Source: Chryseobacterium sp. G0186 (GTDB lineage: Bacteria > Bacteroidota > Bacteroidia > Flavobacteriales > Weeksellaceae). Taken from it: a stretch of DNA of 64,000 bases. The stretch lies in contig NZ_CP033918.1 in the NCBI RefSeq assembly GCF_003815675.1, forward strand, positions 558,001-622,000. The letters run 5' to 3'. The translations under genes and the position numbers were made by a program. A model generated the notes under the pieces. That model ran no database searches. It saw only the letters and a program-made list of their open reading frames with translations, and was not told where the DNA came from. This document shows, in pieces, positions 8,762 to 17,760 of the stretch; position 1 is the stretch's first letter; every line of letters starts with the position of its first letter.

Positions 8762-8777
8762 GGTAATAAATAAAAAA

Positions 8778-8795
8778 TCCCGGGAAAACCCGGGA
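8778..8795 (-). terminator. Terminator of rpmI-rplT
   Basis: GC-rich hairpin TCCCGGG-AAAA-CCCGGGA; on the minus strand it is followed by TTTTTTATTTATT. It lies 30 bases behind rplT. Confidence 0.85.
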
Positions 8796-8824
8796 CTTAT
8801 ATTGATAACAAATACTATTCTACA

Positions 8825-9169
8825 TTATTTTACTTGATCTACAACAGCTCTGAAAGCTTCAGGGTGATTCATTGCTAAATCTGCTAAAACTTTTCTGTTA
8901 AGTTCGATGTTGTTCTTTTTAAGAGCTCCCATAAATTGAGAGTAAGACATTCCATGTTCTCTAGCTCCCGCGTTGATACGAGTGATCCAAAGTGATCTGA
9001 AGTTTCTCTTTTTCTCTTTTCTACCACGGTAAGCATATTGCATTGCTTTTTCTACCGCGTTTTTAGCTACAGTCCAAACGTTCTTTCTTCTACCGAAAAA
9101 ACCTTTAGCTTGCTTAAAAATTTTCTTTCTGCGAGCTCTTGAAGCTACGGCATTTACTGATCTTGGCAT
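8825..9169 (-). CDS. rplT: 50S ribosomal protein L20
   Basis: 114 residues, full length for the family. Highly basic N terminus ([30 protein letters not shown]) and the conserved middle [27 protein letters not shown] are diagnostic. It binds 23S rRNA early in large-subunit assembly. It is the second gene of a two-gene transcript after rpmI, ending in a strong terminator. In many bacteria L20 represses its own operon by binding the mRNA leader; a small hairpin upstream of rpmI (9536-9550) is the only candidate seen here. Confidence 0.98.
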   Translation of the reverse strand: MPRSVNAVASRARRKKIFKQAKGFFGRRKNVWTVAKNAVEKAMQYAYRGRKEKKRNFRSLWITRINAGAREHGMSYSQFMGALKKNNIELNRKVLADLAMNHPEAFRAVVDQVK

Positions 9170-9290
9170 AATTTAAATTGTTTTTTTGAAAAGGGCGGTA
9201 ACTGATGTTACTCTTTATTGGGCACCGTTTCAGGGTTAAAATGTTGAATTTGTTTTGAATTCTTATAAACCGAATATAGATTTATAAAAA

Positions 9291-9488
9291 CTACTTAATT
9301 GCTAATTGACGTTGAACGCTTTTCTCGTCCACTTTAGCTACGTAAGAAGTAGTAGTAAGATTTCTCTTCTGCTTAGTTTCTTTCTTAGTTAAGATGTGGC
9401 TTTTGTAAGCATTTTTTCTTTTGATCTTACCAGAACCAGTAAGAGCAAAACGCTTTTTAGCACCTGATTTCGTTTTTAATTTTGGCAT
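9291..9488 (-). CDS. rpmI: 50S ribosomal protein L35
   Basis: 65 residues, normal length. [21 protein letters not shown] at the N terminus and the basic remainder ([20 protein letters not shown]) are the L35 signature. It lies 121 bases before rplT on the same strand. In most genomes infC directly precedes rpmI; here a hydrolase gene and a 440-base gap intervene, and rpmI seems to have its own promoter at 9563-9570. Confidence 0.97.
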   Translation of the reverse strand: MPKLKTKSGAKKRFALTGSGKIKRKNAYKSHILTKKETKQKRNLTTTSYVAKVDEKSVQRQLAIK

Positions 9489-9562
9489 TGTTTTGCTTTT
9501 TTATTGTTTTTGTTATCAATATCTGTTTTGGTACCCCTAAGGACATTAGGAATAATAGTGTG

Positions 9563-9570
9563 CAAAGATA
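9563..9570 (-). promoter_or_regulatory. -7 box of the rpmI-rplT promoter
   Basis: Minus-strand TATCTTTG, a perfect TAnnTTTG box, gives a leader of about 70 bases before rpmI. The leader contains a small hairpin CCTAA-tgtcc-TTAGG (9536-9550), a possible but unproven autoregulation site. Confidence 0.5.
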
Positions 9571-9656
9571 CAAAAAAAATCAATCCAAATTTTGATAATC
9601 TGTGATTTTATCATATCTGTACAAAAACCGTCTCTGTGAAGAAGCGTTTATTGTTT

Positions 9657-9770
9657 TTAATTATATTCATTAACATCCACTGATTTTATGAGAGCTCTTT
9701 CTTCATTATTACCTCCTAAAATCACTTTTATTCTGTAACCATCCGGAATAAATGGGCCACGCTTTCTATA
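9657..9770 (-). pseudogene. Possible gene remnant in the rpmI upstream gap
   Basis: The 440-base gap between rpmI and the hydrolase gene holds a 37-codon open stretch on the minus strand without start codon (a TAA precedes it). It reads YRKRGPFIPDGYRIKV, then ILGGNNEERALIKSVDVNEYN, stop. The composition looks protein-like rather than random. I recognise no family. It may be the decayed 3' end of a gene once inserted here. Otherwise the gap holds only the rpmI promoter and the hydrolase terminator. Confidence 0.3.
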
Positions 9771-9879
9771 TTAAATCTCTAGTTTAAGAATTAATTTACT
9801 GTAAATAAAGTCTTATTCATAGTGTTTTACAGGGTTTTTAAATTAAAATTAAATTAATGTATTATACAGCTTGAATACA

Positions 9880-9908
9880 AAAACCACAATCAAAAAGACT
9901 GTGGTTTT
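9880..9908 (-). terminator. Terminator of the chloroperoxidase-like hydrolase gene
   Basis: Hairpin with arms AAAACCACA and TGTGGTTTT, followed on the minus strand by TTTTTGTATTC. It isolates the hydrolase gene from rpmI. Confidence 0.7.
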
Positions 9909-9930
9909 ACAATAGTATATAAGGTGTATA

Positions 9931-10752
9931 TTATGCTTGAATAAATGCTAACAGATCTTTATTAATTGTTTCGGCTTCTGTTGTTGGCATACCATGCGGA
10001 AAACCGGGATAAGAAATCAATTTTCCGTTTTTAAGTAGAGTAGCAGCTACTTTTCCTGTTGTTTCAAACGGAACAATCTGATCATCCTCACCATGCATTA
10101 CCAGGACAGGGATATTTACACTTTTAAGATCTTCTGTGAAGTCTGTTTCAGAGAAAGCTTTTACGCAGTCATAGTGTGCTTTAATAGAGCCATTCATTCC
10201 CTGTCTCCACCAGTTTCTTTGGATTCCTTCGGAAATCTTAGCTCCCTCTCTGTTGTAGCCATAAAAAGGGAATGTAATATCAATGAAAAACTGCTGTCTG
10301 TGCTTAGCCGTATTATTTCGGATGTCATCAAAAACAGAAATTGGTACTCCGTCCGGATTATTTTCATTCTGAACCATGATAGGAGTGACTGCGCTTATCA
10401 AAACAGCTTTTGCAACCTTTTCGTTTCCATGTTTTGCTACATACCGAATGACCTCGCCACCACCGGTAGAATGGCCAATATGAACTACATCCTTTAAATC
10501 CAGGGCTTCTACAAGTTCTGCAACATTGGAGGCATAGGTATCCATATCATGTCCGTAAGGGGTCTGTTCCGATCTTCCATGGCCTCTTCTGTCGTGAGCA
10601 ATCACTCTATAGCCTTGTTCCAGAAAGAAAAAGAGTTGTGCATCCCAATCATCGCTGGATAATGGCCATCCATGGTGAAAAAATAGAGGTTGTCCTTTTC
10701 CCCAGTCTTTGTAGTAAATCTCAGTTCCGTCTTTTAATGTAAATGTACTCAT
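9931..10752 (-). CDS. Alpha/beta hydrolase, non-heme chloroperoxidase/arylesterase type
   Basis: 273 residues, full length for this family. Oxyanion motif HHGWPL near 27, DRRGHGRSEQ near 54, nucleophile elbow GHSTGGGE (Ser about 95), acid GEDDQIVP near 225 and catalytic His in GFPHGMP near 253. No signal peptide, so cytoplasmic. Family members hydrolyse esters or lactones and can halogenate with peroxide in vitro; the true substrate cannot be read from sequence. It sits between infC and rpmI, with a terminator on each side and a TATATTTG box upstream at 10800-10807, so it is an independent unit inserted in a normally continuous translation operon. Confidence 0.9.
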   Translation of the reverse strand: MSTFTLKDGTEIYYKDWGKGQPLFFHHGWPLSSDDWDAQLFFFLEQGYRVIAHDRRGHGRSEQTPYGHDMDTYASNVAELVEALDLKDVVHIGHSTGGGEVIRYVAKHGNEKVAKAVLISAVTPIMVQNENNPDGVPISVFDDIRNNTAKHRQQFFIDITFPFYGYNREGAKISEGIQRNWWRQGMNGSIKAHYDCVKAFSETDFTEDLKSVNIPVLVMHGEDDQIVPFETTGKVAATLLKNGKLISYPGFPHGMPTTEAETINKDLLAFIQA

Positions 10753-10799
10753 CTTTTTCTTTTTTTGTGATTAATGAATTAATATGATGTTTATAATAA

Positions 10800-10807
10800 C
10801 AAATATA
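10800..10807 (-). promoter_or_regulatory. -7 box for the hydrolase gene
   Basis: Minus-strand TATATTTG, 48 bases before the ATG, matches TAnnTTTG. No -33 TTG at standard spacing. Confidence 0.4.
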
Positions 10808-10865
10808 AGACGAAACCTTTTCTTGAGAATTGATGTAGGATAATAATTGAAAATCTGGACATAAA

Positions 10866-10891
10866 AAAACCTCAAAGTACTTTGAGGTTTT
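10866..10891 (-). terminator. Terminator of thrS-infC
   Basis: Palindrome with arms AAAACCTCAAAGT and ACTTTGAGGTTTT; the T-run follows on the minus strand (TTTTTTTATG). It closes the thrS-infC transcript before the hydrolase gene. Confidence 0.85.
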
Positions 10892-10911
10892 ATATTTAAA
10901 ATAATGACTTA

Positions 10912-11472
10912 TTATTTTGCTGGTTTTTTAGGACTCATCATCATAATCATCCTTTTTCCTTCAAGCTTAGGAAGCTGGTCTACCTTACCAACGTGCTCTA
11001 GTTCCTGAGCAAGTTTTAAAAGCAAAATCTCTCCCTGATCCTTAAAGATAATCGAACGTCCTTTAAAAAATACGTAGGTCTTTAATTTAGAACCTTCTTC
11101 AAGGAATTTTTCAGCATGTTTTTTCTTGAATTCGTAATCATGGTCATCAGTCTGAGGTCCGAAACGGATCTCTTTTACCACCACTTTTACTTGTTTTGCC
11201 TTAAGTTCCTTCTGTTTTTTCTTTTGCTCATATAAGAATTTTTTATATTCTAATATTCTAGCAATAAAAGGTTCAGCTTTATCAGAAATTACTACTAAGT
11301 CCAATTCCTGTTCCGCAGCAATTTGTCTTGCTTTGTCTATTGGATAAATTCCTGGCTCTACGTTATCGCCCACCAAACGAAGCTCTCTCACACGAATTTT
11401 ATCGTTGATCAAGTGTAAGTCCTCCTGTACAGGACGTCTTTGTGGGCCCCTGTTGTTAAATCTTTGTGCTAT
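10912..11472 (-). CDS. infC: Translation initiation factor IF-3 (probable ATA start)
   Basis: IF-3 keeps the small subunit free and checks the start codon. The conserved body [20 protein letters not shown], then [23 protein letters not shown] and the end [12 protein letters not shown] is clear. No ATG precedes the body. A TTG at 11412 would give 166 residues but cuts off the usual basic N terminus. The frame continues upstream as [21 protein letters not shown], closely like flavobacterial IF-3 N termini, from an ATA at 11472, with a stop four codons further up. I therefore choose ATA: 186 residues. A rare start codon fits the known autoregulation of infC (AUU in E. coli). It lies about 100 bases after thrS. 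Confidence 0.9.
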   Translation of the reverse strand: MAQRFNNRGPQRRPVQEDLHLINDKIRVRELRLVGDNVEPGIYPIDKARQIAAEQELDLVVISDKAEPFIARILEYKKFLYEQKKKQKELKAKQVKVVVKEIRFGPQTDDHDYEFKKKHAEKFLEEGSKLKTYVFFKGRSIIFKDQGEILLLKLAQELEHVGKVDQLPKLEGKRMIMMMSPKKPAK

Positions 11473-11575
11473 TGTATTATAATTTTATTGGTTAATTACT
11501 AAATTTAATTGATTTAAAGATGTAAAAAATTGAAAGTTTTGGTTTTTTTGAAACGCTCAATTTTTTAATTTTAAA

Positions 11576-13495
11576 TTATATGGCAGCTTCCTTTTTGAAG
11601 TAAGCTACGAAATCCTCCAGTTTCATTACTCCAAGATCTCCTTCGCCACGTCTTCTTACAGAAATTGTATTTTCTTTCTCTTCATTTTCTCCTACTACAA
11701 GCATGAAAGGAATCTTATTCAATTCAGCATCACGGATCTTTTTACCTGTCTTCTCGTTTCTGTCATCAATCTGACCGCTAATATCGTGATTTTCCAAAAA
11801 TTGTGAAACTTTTTTTGAATAATCTACATATTTTTCACTGATCGGTAGAATTATAAACTGATCAGGGCTTAACCATAATGGGAAATCTCCTGCAGTGTTC
11901 TCCAATAAGATAGCGATGAAACGCTCCATAGAACCAAATGGTGCTCTGTGGATCATTACCGGTCTGTGTTTTTCATTATCGTTTCCGATATAATGAAGAT
12001 CAAATCTTTCCGGTAAGTTGTAGTCCACCTGAATGGTTCCCAGCTGCCATTTTCTTCCTAAAGCGTCTTTCACCATGAAGTCAAGCTTAGGACCATAGAA
12101 TGCGGCTTCACCGTATTCAACAACTGTTTTAAGTCCTTTCTTCTGAGCTGCATTAATGATGGCGCTTTCTGCTTTCTCCCAGTTCTCATCAGAACCGATA
12201 TATTTTTCTCTGTTTTCAGGATCTCTTAATGAAACCTGAGTTACAAAATCTTCAAAACCTAAAGATTTGAAAACATAAAGTGTTAAATCAATTACTTTTT
12301 CAAATTCTTCGGAAAGCTGATCCGGAGTACAGAAAAGGTGAGCATCATCCTGAGTAAATCCACGAACCCTTGTTAGCCCGTGAAGCTCTCCACTTTGCTC
12401 ATATCTGTAAACAGTTCCGAATTCTGCATATCTTTTTGGTAAATCTCTGTAGCTCCATTGTGAAGTCTTATAGATTTCACAGTGGTGAGGACAGTTCATT
12501 GGCTTCAGTAAAAACTCTTCTCCCTCGTTTGGAGTTTTAATAGGCTGGAAGCTGTCTGCGCCATACTTATCCCAGTGTCCGGAAGTTACATACAATTCTT
12601 TGGCTCCGATGTGTGGAGACATTACGAACTCATAACCTCCTTTTTTCTGAGCATCTGAAAGGAAATTTTCCAGTTTTCTTCTTAAAGCAGTTCCTTTTGG
12701 TAACCATAATGGTAGACCGGCACCTACTTTTTCAGAGAATGCAAAGATTCCAAGTTCTTTACCTAATTTTCTGTGATCTCTTCTTTTGGCTTCTTCTAAT
12801 CTTTCAAGATATTCAGTAAGGTCTTTCTGTTTAGGGAAAGAAATACCATATACTCTTGTCAGCTGAGGGTTGTTTTCATTTCCTCTCCAATACGCTCCCG
12901 CTGCATTTAAGATCTTAACCGCTTTTACAATTCCAGTATTTGGAATGTGCCCTCCACGACATAAGTCGGTGAAGTTGTCATGAGTTACAAAAGTGATTTC
13001 TCCGTCATTCAGATTAGAGATCAATTCTACCTTGTAAGGGTTGTCCGCATAGGTTTTTAAGGCTTCTTCTTTAGAAACCGGATACAGAGAGAAAGTTGAA
13101 GCTTTCTTTGCATTTTCAAGGACTTTCTTCTCAATCTTCTCAAAATCTTTTTCAGATAAGCTTTCATCCCCGAAGTCTACATCATAGTAGAATCCGCTTT
13201 CAATTGCCGGACCAATGGTCAACTTAGCATTAGGATAAAACTCAAGGATAGCCTGCGCCAAAAGGTGGGCAGAAGAATGCCAGAAAGCTTTCTTTCCAAG
13301 ATCATCATTCCAGGTCAAAAGTTGTACCGTAGAATCCGTGGTTATAGGGGTGGTCGTCTCTACTTGTGTACCGTTAACAATTGCGGAAATGGTATTTCTA
13401 GCCAATCCCTCGCTTATCGATTTTGCCACATCTAGAGGAGTAACTGCTCCTTCGAATTCTTTGACACTACTGTCTGGAAGTGTAATTTTTATCAT
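11576..13495 (-). CDS. thrS: Threonyl-tRNA synthetase
   Basis: 639 residues, full length. TGS domain at about 1-60, second additional (editing) domain with [11 protein letters not shown] near 75 and the [10 protein letters not shown] zinc-like site near 180, class II catalytic core from about 240 with [20 protein letters not shown] (zinc Cys near 335), [25 protein letters not shown], and the anticodon-binding domain from about 540. It charges tRNA-Thr in the cytoplasm. First gene of the thrS-infC transcript; a TATTTTTG box lies upstream at 13520-13527. Nothing unusual. Confidence 0.98.
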   Translation of the reverse strand: MIKITLPDSSVKEFEGAVTPLDVAKSISEGLARNTISAIVNGTQVETTTPITTDSTVQLLTWNDDLGKKAFWHSSAHLLAQAILEFYPNAKLTIGPAIESGFYYDVDFGDESLSEKDFEKIEKKVLENAKKASTFSLYPVSKEEALKTYADNPYKVELISNLNDGEITFVTHDNFTDLCRGGHIPNTGIVKAVKILNAAGAYWRGNENNPQLTRVYGISFPKQKDLTEYLERLEEAKRRDHRKLGKELGIFAFSEKVGAGLPLWLPKGTALRRKLENFLSDAQKKGGYEFVMSPHIGAKELYVTSGHWDKYGADSFQPIKTPNEGEEFLLKPMNCPHHCEIYKTSQWSYRDLPKRYAEFGTVYRYEQSGELHGLTRVRGFTQDDAHLFCTPDQLSEEFEKVIDLTLYVFKSLGFEDFVTQVSLRDPENREKYIGSDENWEKAESAIINAAQKKGLKTVVEYGEAAFYGPKLDFMVKDALGRKWQLGTIQVDYNLPERFDLHYIGNDNEKHRPVMIHRAPFGSMERFIAILLENTAGDFPLWLSPDQFIILPISEKYVDYSKKVSQFLENHDISGQIDDRNEKTGKKIRDAELNKIPFMLVVGENEEKENTISVRRRGEGDLGVMKLEDFVAYFKKEAAI

Positions 13496-13519
13496 TGTTT
13501 ACTAAGAAATTTTAAGAGG

Positions 13520-13527
13520 CAAAAATA
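13520..13527 (-). promoter_or_regulatory. -7 box of thrS
   Basis: Minus-strand TATTTTTG fits TAnnTTTG and lies 25 bases before the thrS ATG. No -33 element recognised. Confidence 0.35.
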
Positions 13528-13587
13528 CGCATTTTTTAGATAAAATACTATATTAGCTTATATTTAGAATAAGAATTAATACTATAG

Positions 13588-14775
13588 ATGAAAAAGATAT
13601 TGATCATTTTTGTTTCGCTGGCATCCACATTTAGCTTTTCACAAAAAATAACTTCCAAATTTTCAGTGAACTACAATAAAAATGTTGAAACTTATTTCCT
13701 GGCAGAAATACTCTCAGCGGAATATCGTAAAAACAATAAAGACTTTGAACTTTATAAAATAAAAACGTGTTCTGATTATCAGCCTATTGTGAAGAATGCG
13801 TTATTGAAGTATGAACAGTTGAAAAACTCAAGTATTGCTATTGAAACAGCTAGAATCAATGATGTTTTATTGGAAAAATATGGTTCAGGGAATGATATTA
13901 TGATGAAACCTTTGCTCTATCATAAGGAATTTCCCTCAACGGAATGGCTCTATGATTATCAATATAGCAGCAATAATCTTACAAAGAAACAGAACGAAGA
14001 AGTTACTGAATTAATTAAAAATTATATCTCTGAGCTGTCTAAATTTTATATTCAGGAGAATATTGAACAGTTTTTTACCGAGAATAAAAAATTTTATACC
14101 GGCGGAATTACAGAATATAATCAACAGATCCCCTCCGGATTTACCAACGCCATGGAAGAATTTTATGGGGAGAAGTTCAATTCCTACACCATTTTTATTT
14201 CACCTATGATGATGTGGCCTATTGAAGATAATGAGGGAAGAGGTATTGGTACAGACGTTGATTTGAAATCGGGGGGTAAAAATATCTATGAGATTGCAAG
14301 TCCGTTTATGAAAGTTCAGAAAGAAGGACAATTTGGGTATGATAATCAATTTCAGGCAAGATTTTTAAGCGTTCATGAATTTGGGCATTCTTTCGTTAAT
14401 AAAGAAGTATACAAACACAAGGACAAACTTGAGAAATTCAAAAATTTGTTTGAAACCTCAAAATTAAAAGAAATAATGATTAAGACAGGAGGGTATGGAG
14501 ATTATCAAACCTGTGTTGCTGAACATCTGGTGAGATTGGGAGAGATACAAACGGCAAGAATTCAAAAGGATTTTGACAGGGCAAAGAAGCTGGAAGAATA
14601 TCATTTAAAAAACAACTTCATCTTTCTTCCACAACTTGAAGAGAAATTAAAAAAATATAATTCCAACAGGAAAAAATACAGGAAATTCGGGGATTTTGTA
14701 CCTCAATTGTTAGAGGTTTTTGAAAACAGCGATATTGAATTTATCAATAACGCGCTGGTAAAAGACAAGAAATAA
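13588..14775 (+). CDS. Secreted HExxH-containing protein (DUF4932-like)
   Basis: 395 residues. Signal peptide MKKILIIFVSLASTFSFS, cut before QKIT. Near residue 268 lies SVHEFGHSFVN, a HExxH zinc-protease motif, preceded by SPMMMWPIEDNEGRG and followed by a helical Lys-rich C terminus. This arrangement resembles the DUF4932 family common in Bacteroidetes, for which no activity is established. It is probably periplasmic: no T9SS tail and no lipobox. The following dipeptidase gene starts 22 bases downstream, so the two may form a peptide-degrading unit. Confidence 0.7.
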   Translation: MKKILIIFVSLASTFSFSQKITSKFSVNYNKNVETYFLAEILSAEYRKNNKDFELYKIKTCSDYQPIVKNALLKYEQLKNSSIAIETARINDVLLEKYGSGNDIMMKPLLYHKEFPSTEWLYDYQYSSNNLTKKQNEEVTELIKNYISELSKFYIQENIEQFFTENKKFYTGGITEYNQQIPSGFTNAMEEFYGEKFNSYTIFISPMMMWPIEDNEGRGIGTDVDLKSGGKNIYEIASPFMKVQKEGQFGYDNQFQARFLSVHEFGHSFVNKEVYKHKDKLEKFKNLFETSKLKEIMIKTGGYGDYQTCVAEHLVRLGEIQTARIQKDFDRAKKLEEYHLKNNFIFLPQLEEKLKKYNSNRKKYRKFGDFVPQLLEVFENSDIEFINNALVKDKK

Positions 14776-14797
14776 AAACCATAAATTGCATCTAACT

Positions 14798-15772
14798 ATG
14801 AATACAATAAACATTGATCTGCATTGTGATCTGCTATACTATTTACTAAGGTCAGATTCAGCCCTAGATGATAGGGGAATTGGTTGTTCCTTACCTTATT
14901 TAAAAGAAGGAAATGTAAAGCTTCAGGTGATGGCTATCTATTCCGGAACAGGAAAAGACAGTACTGTTTATGGGTTGGAGCAAAGTAAACTATTTGCAAA
15001 CCTGATTAAAAATGAAAACTTTTTCCTTTTTGATCATCGCAATTATAAAAATCCTGAAAATGAAAATAGGGTTGGAGTGATTGCTTCCATTGAAAATGCT
15101 TCCTCTTTCTGTGATGAAAATGAAAATCTGGAATCCGGGTTTAAAAAACTGGAAACCATTATTGATCATACTCAAAAGGTTCTTTATATAGGAATTACAC
15201 ACCATCTGGAAAACCGTTTTGGGGGAGGAAATAATGCAGAAGCAGGATTAAAAGACGATGGTAAAGTGTTAATCGATTATATTGCTGATAAAAAAATAGC
15301 GATCGATCTGGCCCATACAAGTGATCAGTTGGCTTATGATATTTTCAACTATATTGATCAAAGAAATTATTCCATTCCTATTCTGGCAAGCCATTCAAAT
15401 TACAGAACAGTTTATAAAAACAATAGAAACCTTCCTGATGAACTGGCTAAGGAAGTGATTAAAAGAAAGGGATTGATAGGCCTTAATTTCATCAAGGATT
15501 ATATTGATGTTGACCATTCTGAAAGATTGTATGAGCATATCCAGTATGGATTGGATCTGGGTGGGGAAGACTGTATGGCTTATGGAGCTGATTATTTTTA
15601 CTGGAAAGACCATCCCGACACATCCCGCCATCCTTTTTTCTTTGAAGAACATTCCAATGCCTCAAAATTTCCGGCAATCAATAGAGAAATTGAAGAGAGG
15701 TTTTCATCCGAATTGGTAGATAAAATCAGTCATAGGAATGTATTGAATTTTATAGAAAATATGTATAAATAA
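14798..15772 (+). CDS. Peptidase M19, renal-dipeptidase family
   Basis: I choose the ATG at 14798 (MNTINIDLHCD, 324 residues) over a TTG four codons earlier. Motifs of the M19 amidohydrolase fold are in place: HCDLLYYLL near the N terminus (metal ligands), IENASSF near 95 (bridging Glu), GITHHLENRFGGGNNAEAGL near 130, DLAHTSDQL, ASHSNYR near 200, and YGADYFYW near 265. The family cleaves dipeptides with a binuclear zinc centre. No signal peptide, so cytoplasmic. It directly follows the HExxH protein and is probably co-transcribed. Confidence 0.88.
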   Translation: MNTINIDLHCDLLYYLLRSDSALDDRGIGCSLPYLKEGNVKLQVMAIYSGTGKDSTVYGLEQSKLFANLIKNENFFLFDHRNYKNPENENRVGVIASIENASSFCDENENLESGFKKLETIIDHTQKVLYIGITHHLENRFGGGNNAEAGLKDDGKVLIDYIADKKIAIDLAHTSDQLAYDIFNYIDQRNYSIPILASHSNYRTVYKNNRNLPDELAKEVIKRKGLIGLNFIKDYIDVDHSERLYEHIQYGLDLGGEDCMAYGADYFYWKDHPDTSRHPFFFEEHSNASKFPAINREIEERFSSELVDKISHRNVLNFIENMYK

Positions 15773-16067
15773 ATCATAGAAGCCTATTTTTTCAAGCAAA
15801 GTTTTATTCCTTATCAAAAAAAATCAATATGAAATTTGCTTTAAATTAAGGTATGTAGTTTGTTGTATTTTAATAAATTACAGTATTTGTTTTAAAGTGA
15901 ATTAAAACGTTTTCGCAGAGCGTTTTAGCATAATAATACAGCTGTTGTTTCTGTCATTCCTCTAGGAATCTATACACTTATTTTTAAATAATGCATACGG
16001 AAATTTTAGTACAATGATCAACTTATTACAATATTAAATCTGCTGAGTTTATTAAGAAAAAAAGGAA

Positions 16068-17612
16068 TTAGCTTTTCCTTTTATATTTCACTTTCTGCTT
16101 AATAATTTCGACAACATCTACATTCTTCACCTTAGATTTTACCCATCCGTGAATATCAATATAGAATAAAGATCTTCTGTAATATTCATTTTGAGAAAAC
16201 CCTTCTAATTTTTCATCGAAATTTTCAAACGCTTTCTGTCTTTGATCCAAAACCTGATTATTCAGGTTCTTGAAAAACTGTATGCTTTCAAAGTGAAAAT
16301 CCTCGGGCTTTTTCATTTTTTTCGCAAACTTCAGGGTAGATGCAATGAACTCATCATAGTCCTCATCACTTCCGGATTCATTTTTTGACATTAAAATCAG
16401 AATTCGGGTATGGAAAAGTAGATCTTCCTGTACGTTTCCTTTTGACCCTATTACCCTCATAGAATATTCAATGGCCTTTTTATACATTTTACTTCCAAAA
16501 AACATAGCGGCCATTTTAAGATAAAGGATCATGAAGTGGTGTTCATCAATTCTTTCCCTAAGCTTTTCCATTTTTAATTCAATTTCAGGAATAAGCTTTG
16601 TCCCGGTAAAAAATTCACCTTTCACAAAATGAATATTCATCAGCGTATTGTAATGCGTGAGGAAAATAAGCGACTGAAGGTTTTCATTCTGAGAAAAGTT
16701 TTCAGCATTCACTCTTGCATTAAATTCCTCAAAATGCTCTTCCAGAATATCAATATTTCCATATAAGAACAGAATTTTCAGCAAATAGGTATTTCCCTTA
16801 ATATACCAAACCGGGTGACTGTAGATCATTTCAGGATTTTTATGAAATAAATCTACCCATTGAAAGGCGTACTTCAGGGTATATTTATAATCCTGCAGCA
16901 ACTGATTCTTCCATACATGGGCTTTGAAATACCAAAGCTTTTCGGTAAAATTCAGTTTATCAAATCTGATGTTTTTAATCTGAGCATTGAAAACCTCCAG
17001 AATTTCCTCTCTGTCTTCGTTATTTTTTACATACCCATGGGTCAGCATCTCACTGTATAATTTCAGGGAAAGATTGGAAAGCTTTGTGGTATATCGGTTC
17101 TGCTTACTGAGTTCCTGGGATTGTCTGATCAGCTCTTCGGCACGTCCCTCGATACTTCTTGTAATGAATTGGGATTCAATTACTTTTTCAAGGTCAATGA
17201 TTTCGGAGGCAATACTTTTTTCATCCAGTTCCAAGGCTGTTTGCTTGGTTTTATCCAGTATTTTTAAGGCTTGTTTATAAAGGCCTTTTTGATAGAGAAT
17301 ATTCGCGAAATCAAGCTGTTCCCGAAGTTGAATTCTATAATTCTGATGACTTGGATTCATGCGCAGGCTGACCAGAATTTGCTTATAAAGGTGAGCCTTT
17401 AGATTGGAAAGCTGTTGTTTTGTTGAAATTTTTTTCTCAATAATTACGCCTTCATCATATTCTTTCATCTTGTCCATTTCAGAAAAAAGAAGCAGGAATT
17501 TGGCATCTACGTTAATTCCGAGACGGTTCACGTATAGCTTAAATTGTCGTTTCTCAGAGGTGGTCAATGACTTTACCAACACAAACAAAAAATCTTTCTG
17601 CAATTCTGCCAT
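16068..17612 (-). CDS. Large helical protein of unknown function
   Basis: 514 residues beginning MAELQKDFLFVLVKSLTTSEKRQF. The sequence is almost entirely predicted helix with repeated patterns such as ILYQKGLYKQALKILDKTK, AAMFFGSKMYKKAIEYSMRV, typical of TPR-like solenoids, and ends in a basic stretch (KQKVKYKRKS). No signal peptide, membrane segment or catalytic motif. Probably a cytoplasmic scaffold. I know no named family. It is a single-gene unit; the 295-base gap before it (15773-16067) shows no gene or clear element. Confidence 0.7.
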   Translation of the reverse strand: MAELQKDFLFVLVKSLTTSEKRQFKLYVNRLGINVDAKFLLLFSEMDKMKEYDEGVIIEKKISTKQQLSNLKAHLYKQILVSLRMNPSHQNYRIQLREQLDFANILYQKGLYKQALKILDKTKQTALELDEKSIASEIIDLEKVIESQFITRSIEGRAEELIRQSQELSKQNRYTTKLSNLSLKLYSEMLTHGYVKNNEDREEILEVFNAQIKNIRFDKLNFTEKLWYFKAHVWKNQLLQDYKYTLKYAFQWVDLFHKNPEMIYSHPVWYIKGNTYLLKILFLYGNIDILEEHFEEFNARVNAENFSQNENLQSLIFLTHYNTLMNIHFVKGEFFTGTKLIPEIELKMEKLRERIDEHHFMILYLKMAAMFFGSKMYKKAIEYSMRVIGSKGNVQEDLLFHTRILILMSKNESGSDEDYDEFIASTLKFAKKMKKPEDFHFESIQFFKNLNNQVLDQRQKAFENFDEKLEGFSQNEYYRRSLFYIDIHGWVKSKVKNVDVVEIIKQKVKYKRKS

Positions 17613-17760
17613 TGTAAATTTTTATAATTTAAATAATTAAATATCAATTAGATATATTCGTTTCTTCAACTATTGAATATTGTAATTTTCAAAGGAAATG
17701 AAAATAAAAAAATATTGCAAGCTGTAGTTTTGAACCAAAATTAAGTAAAAAACTTTATTT

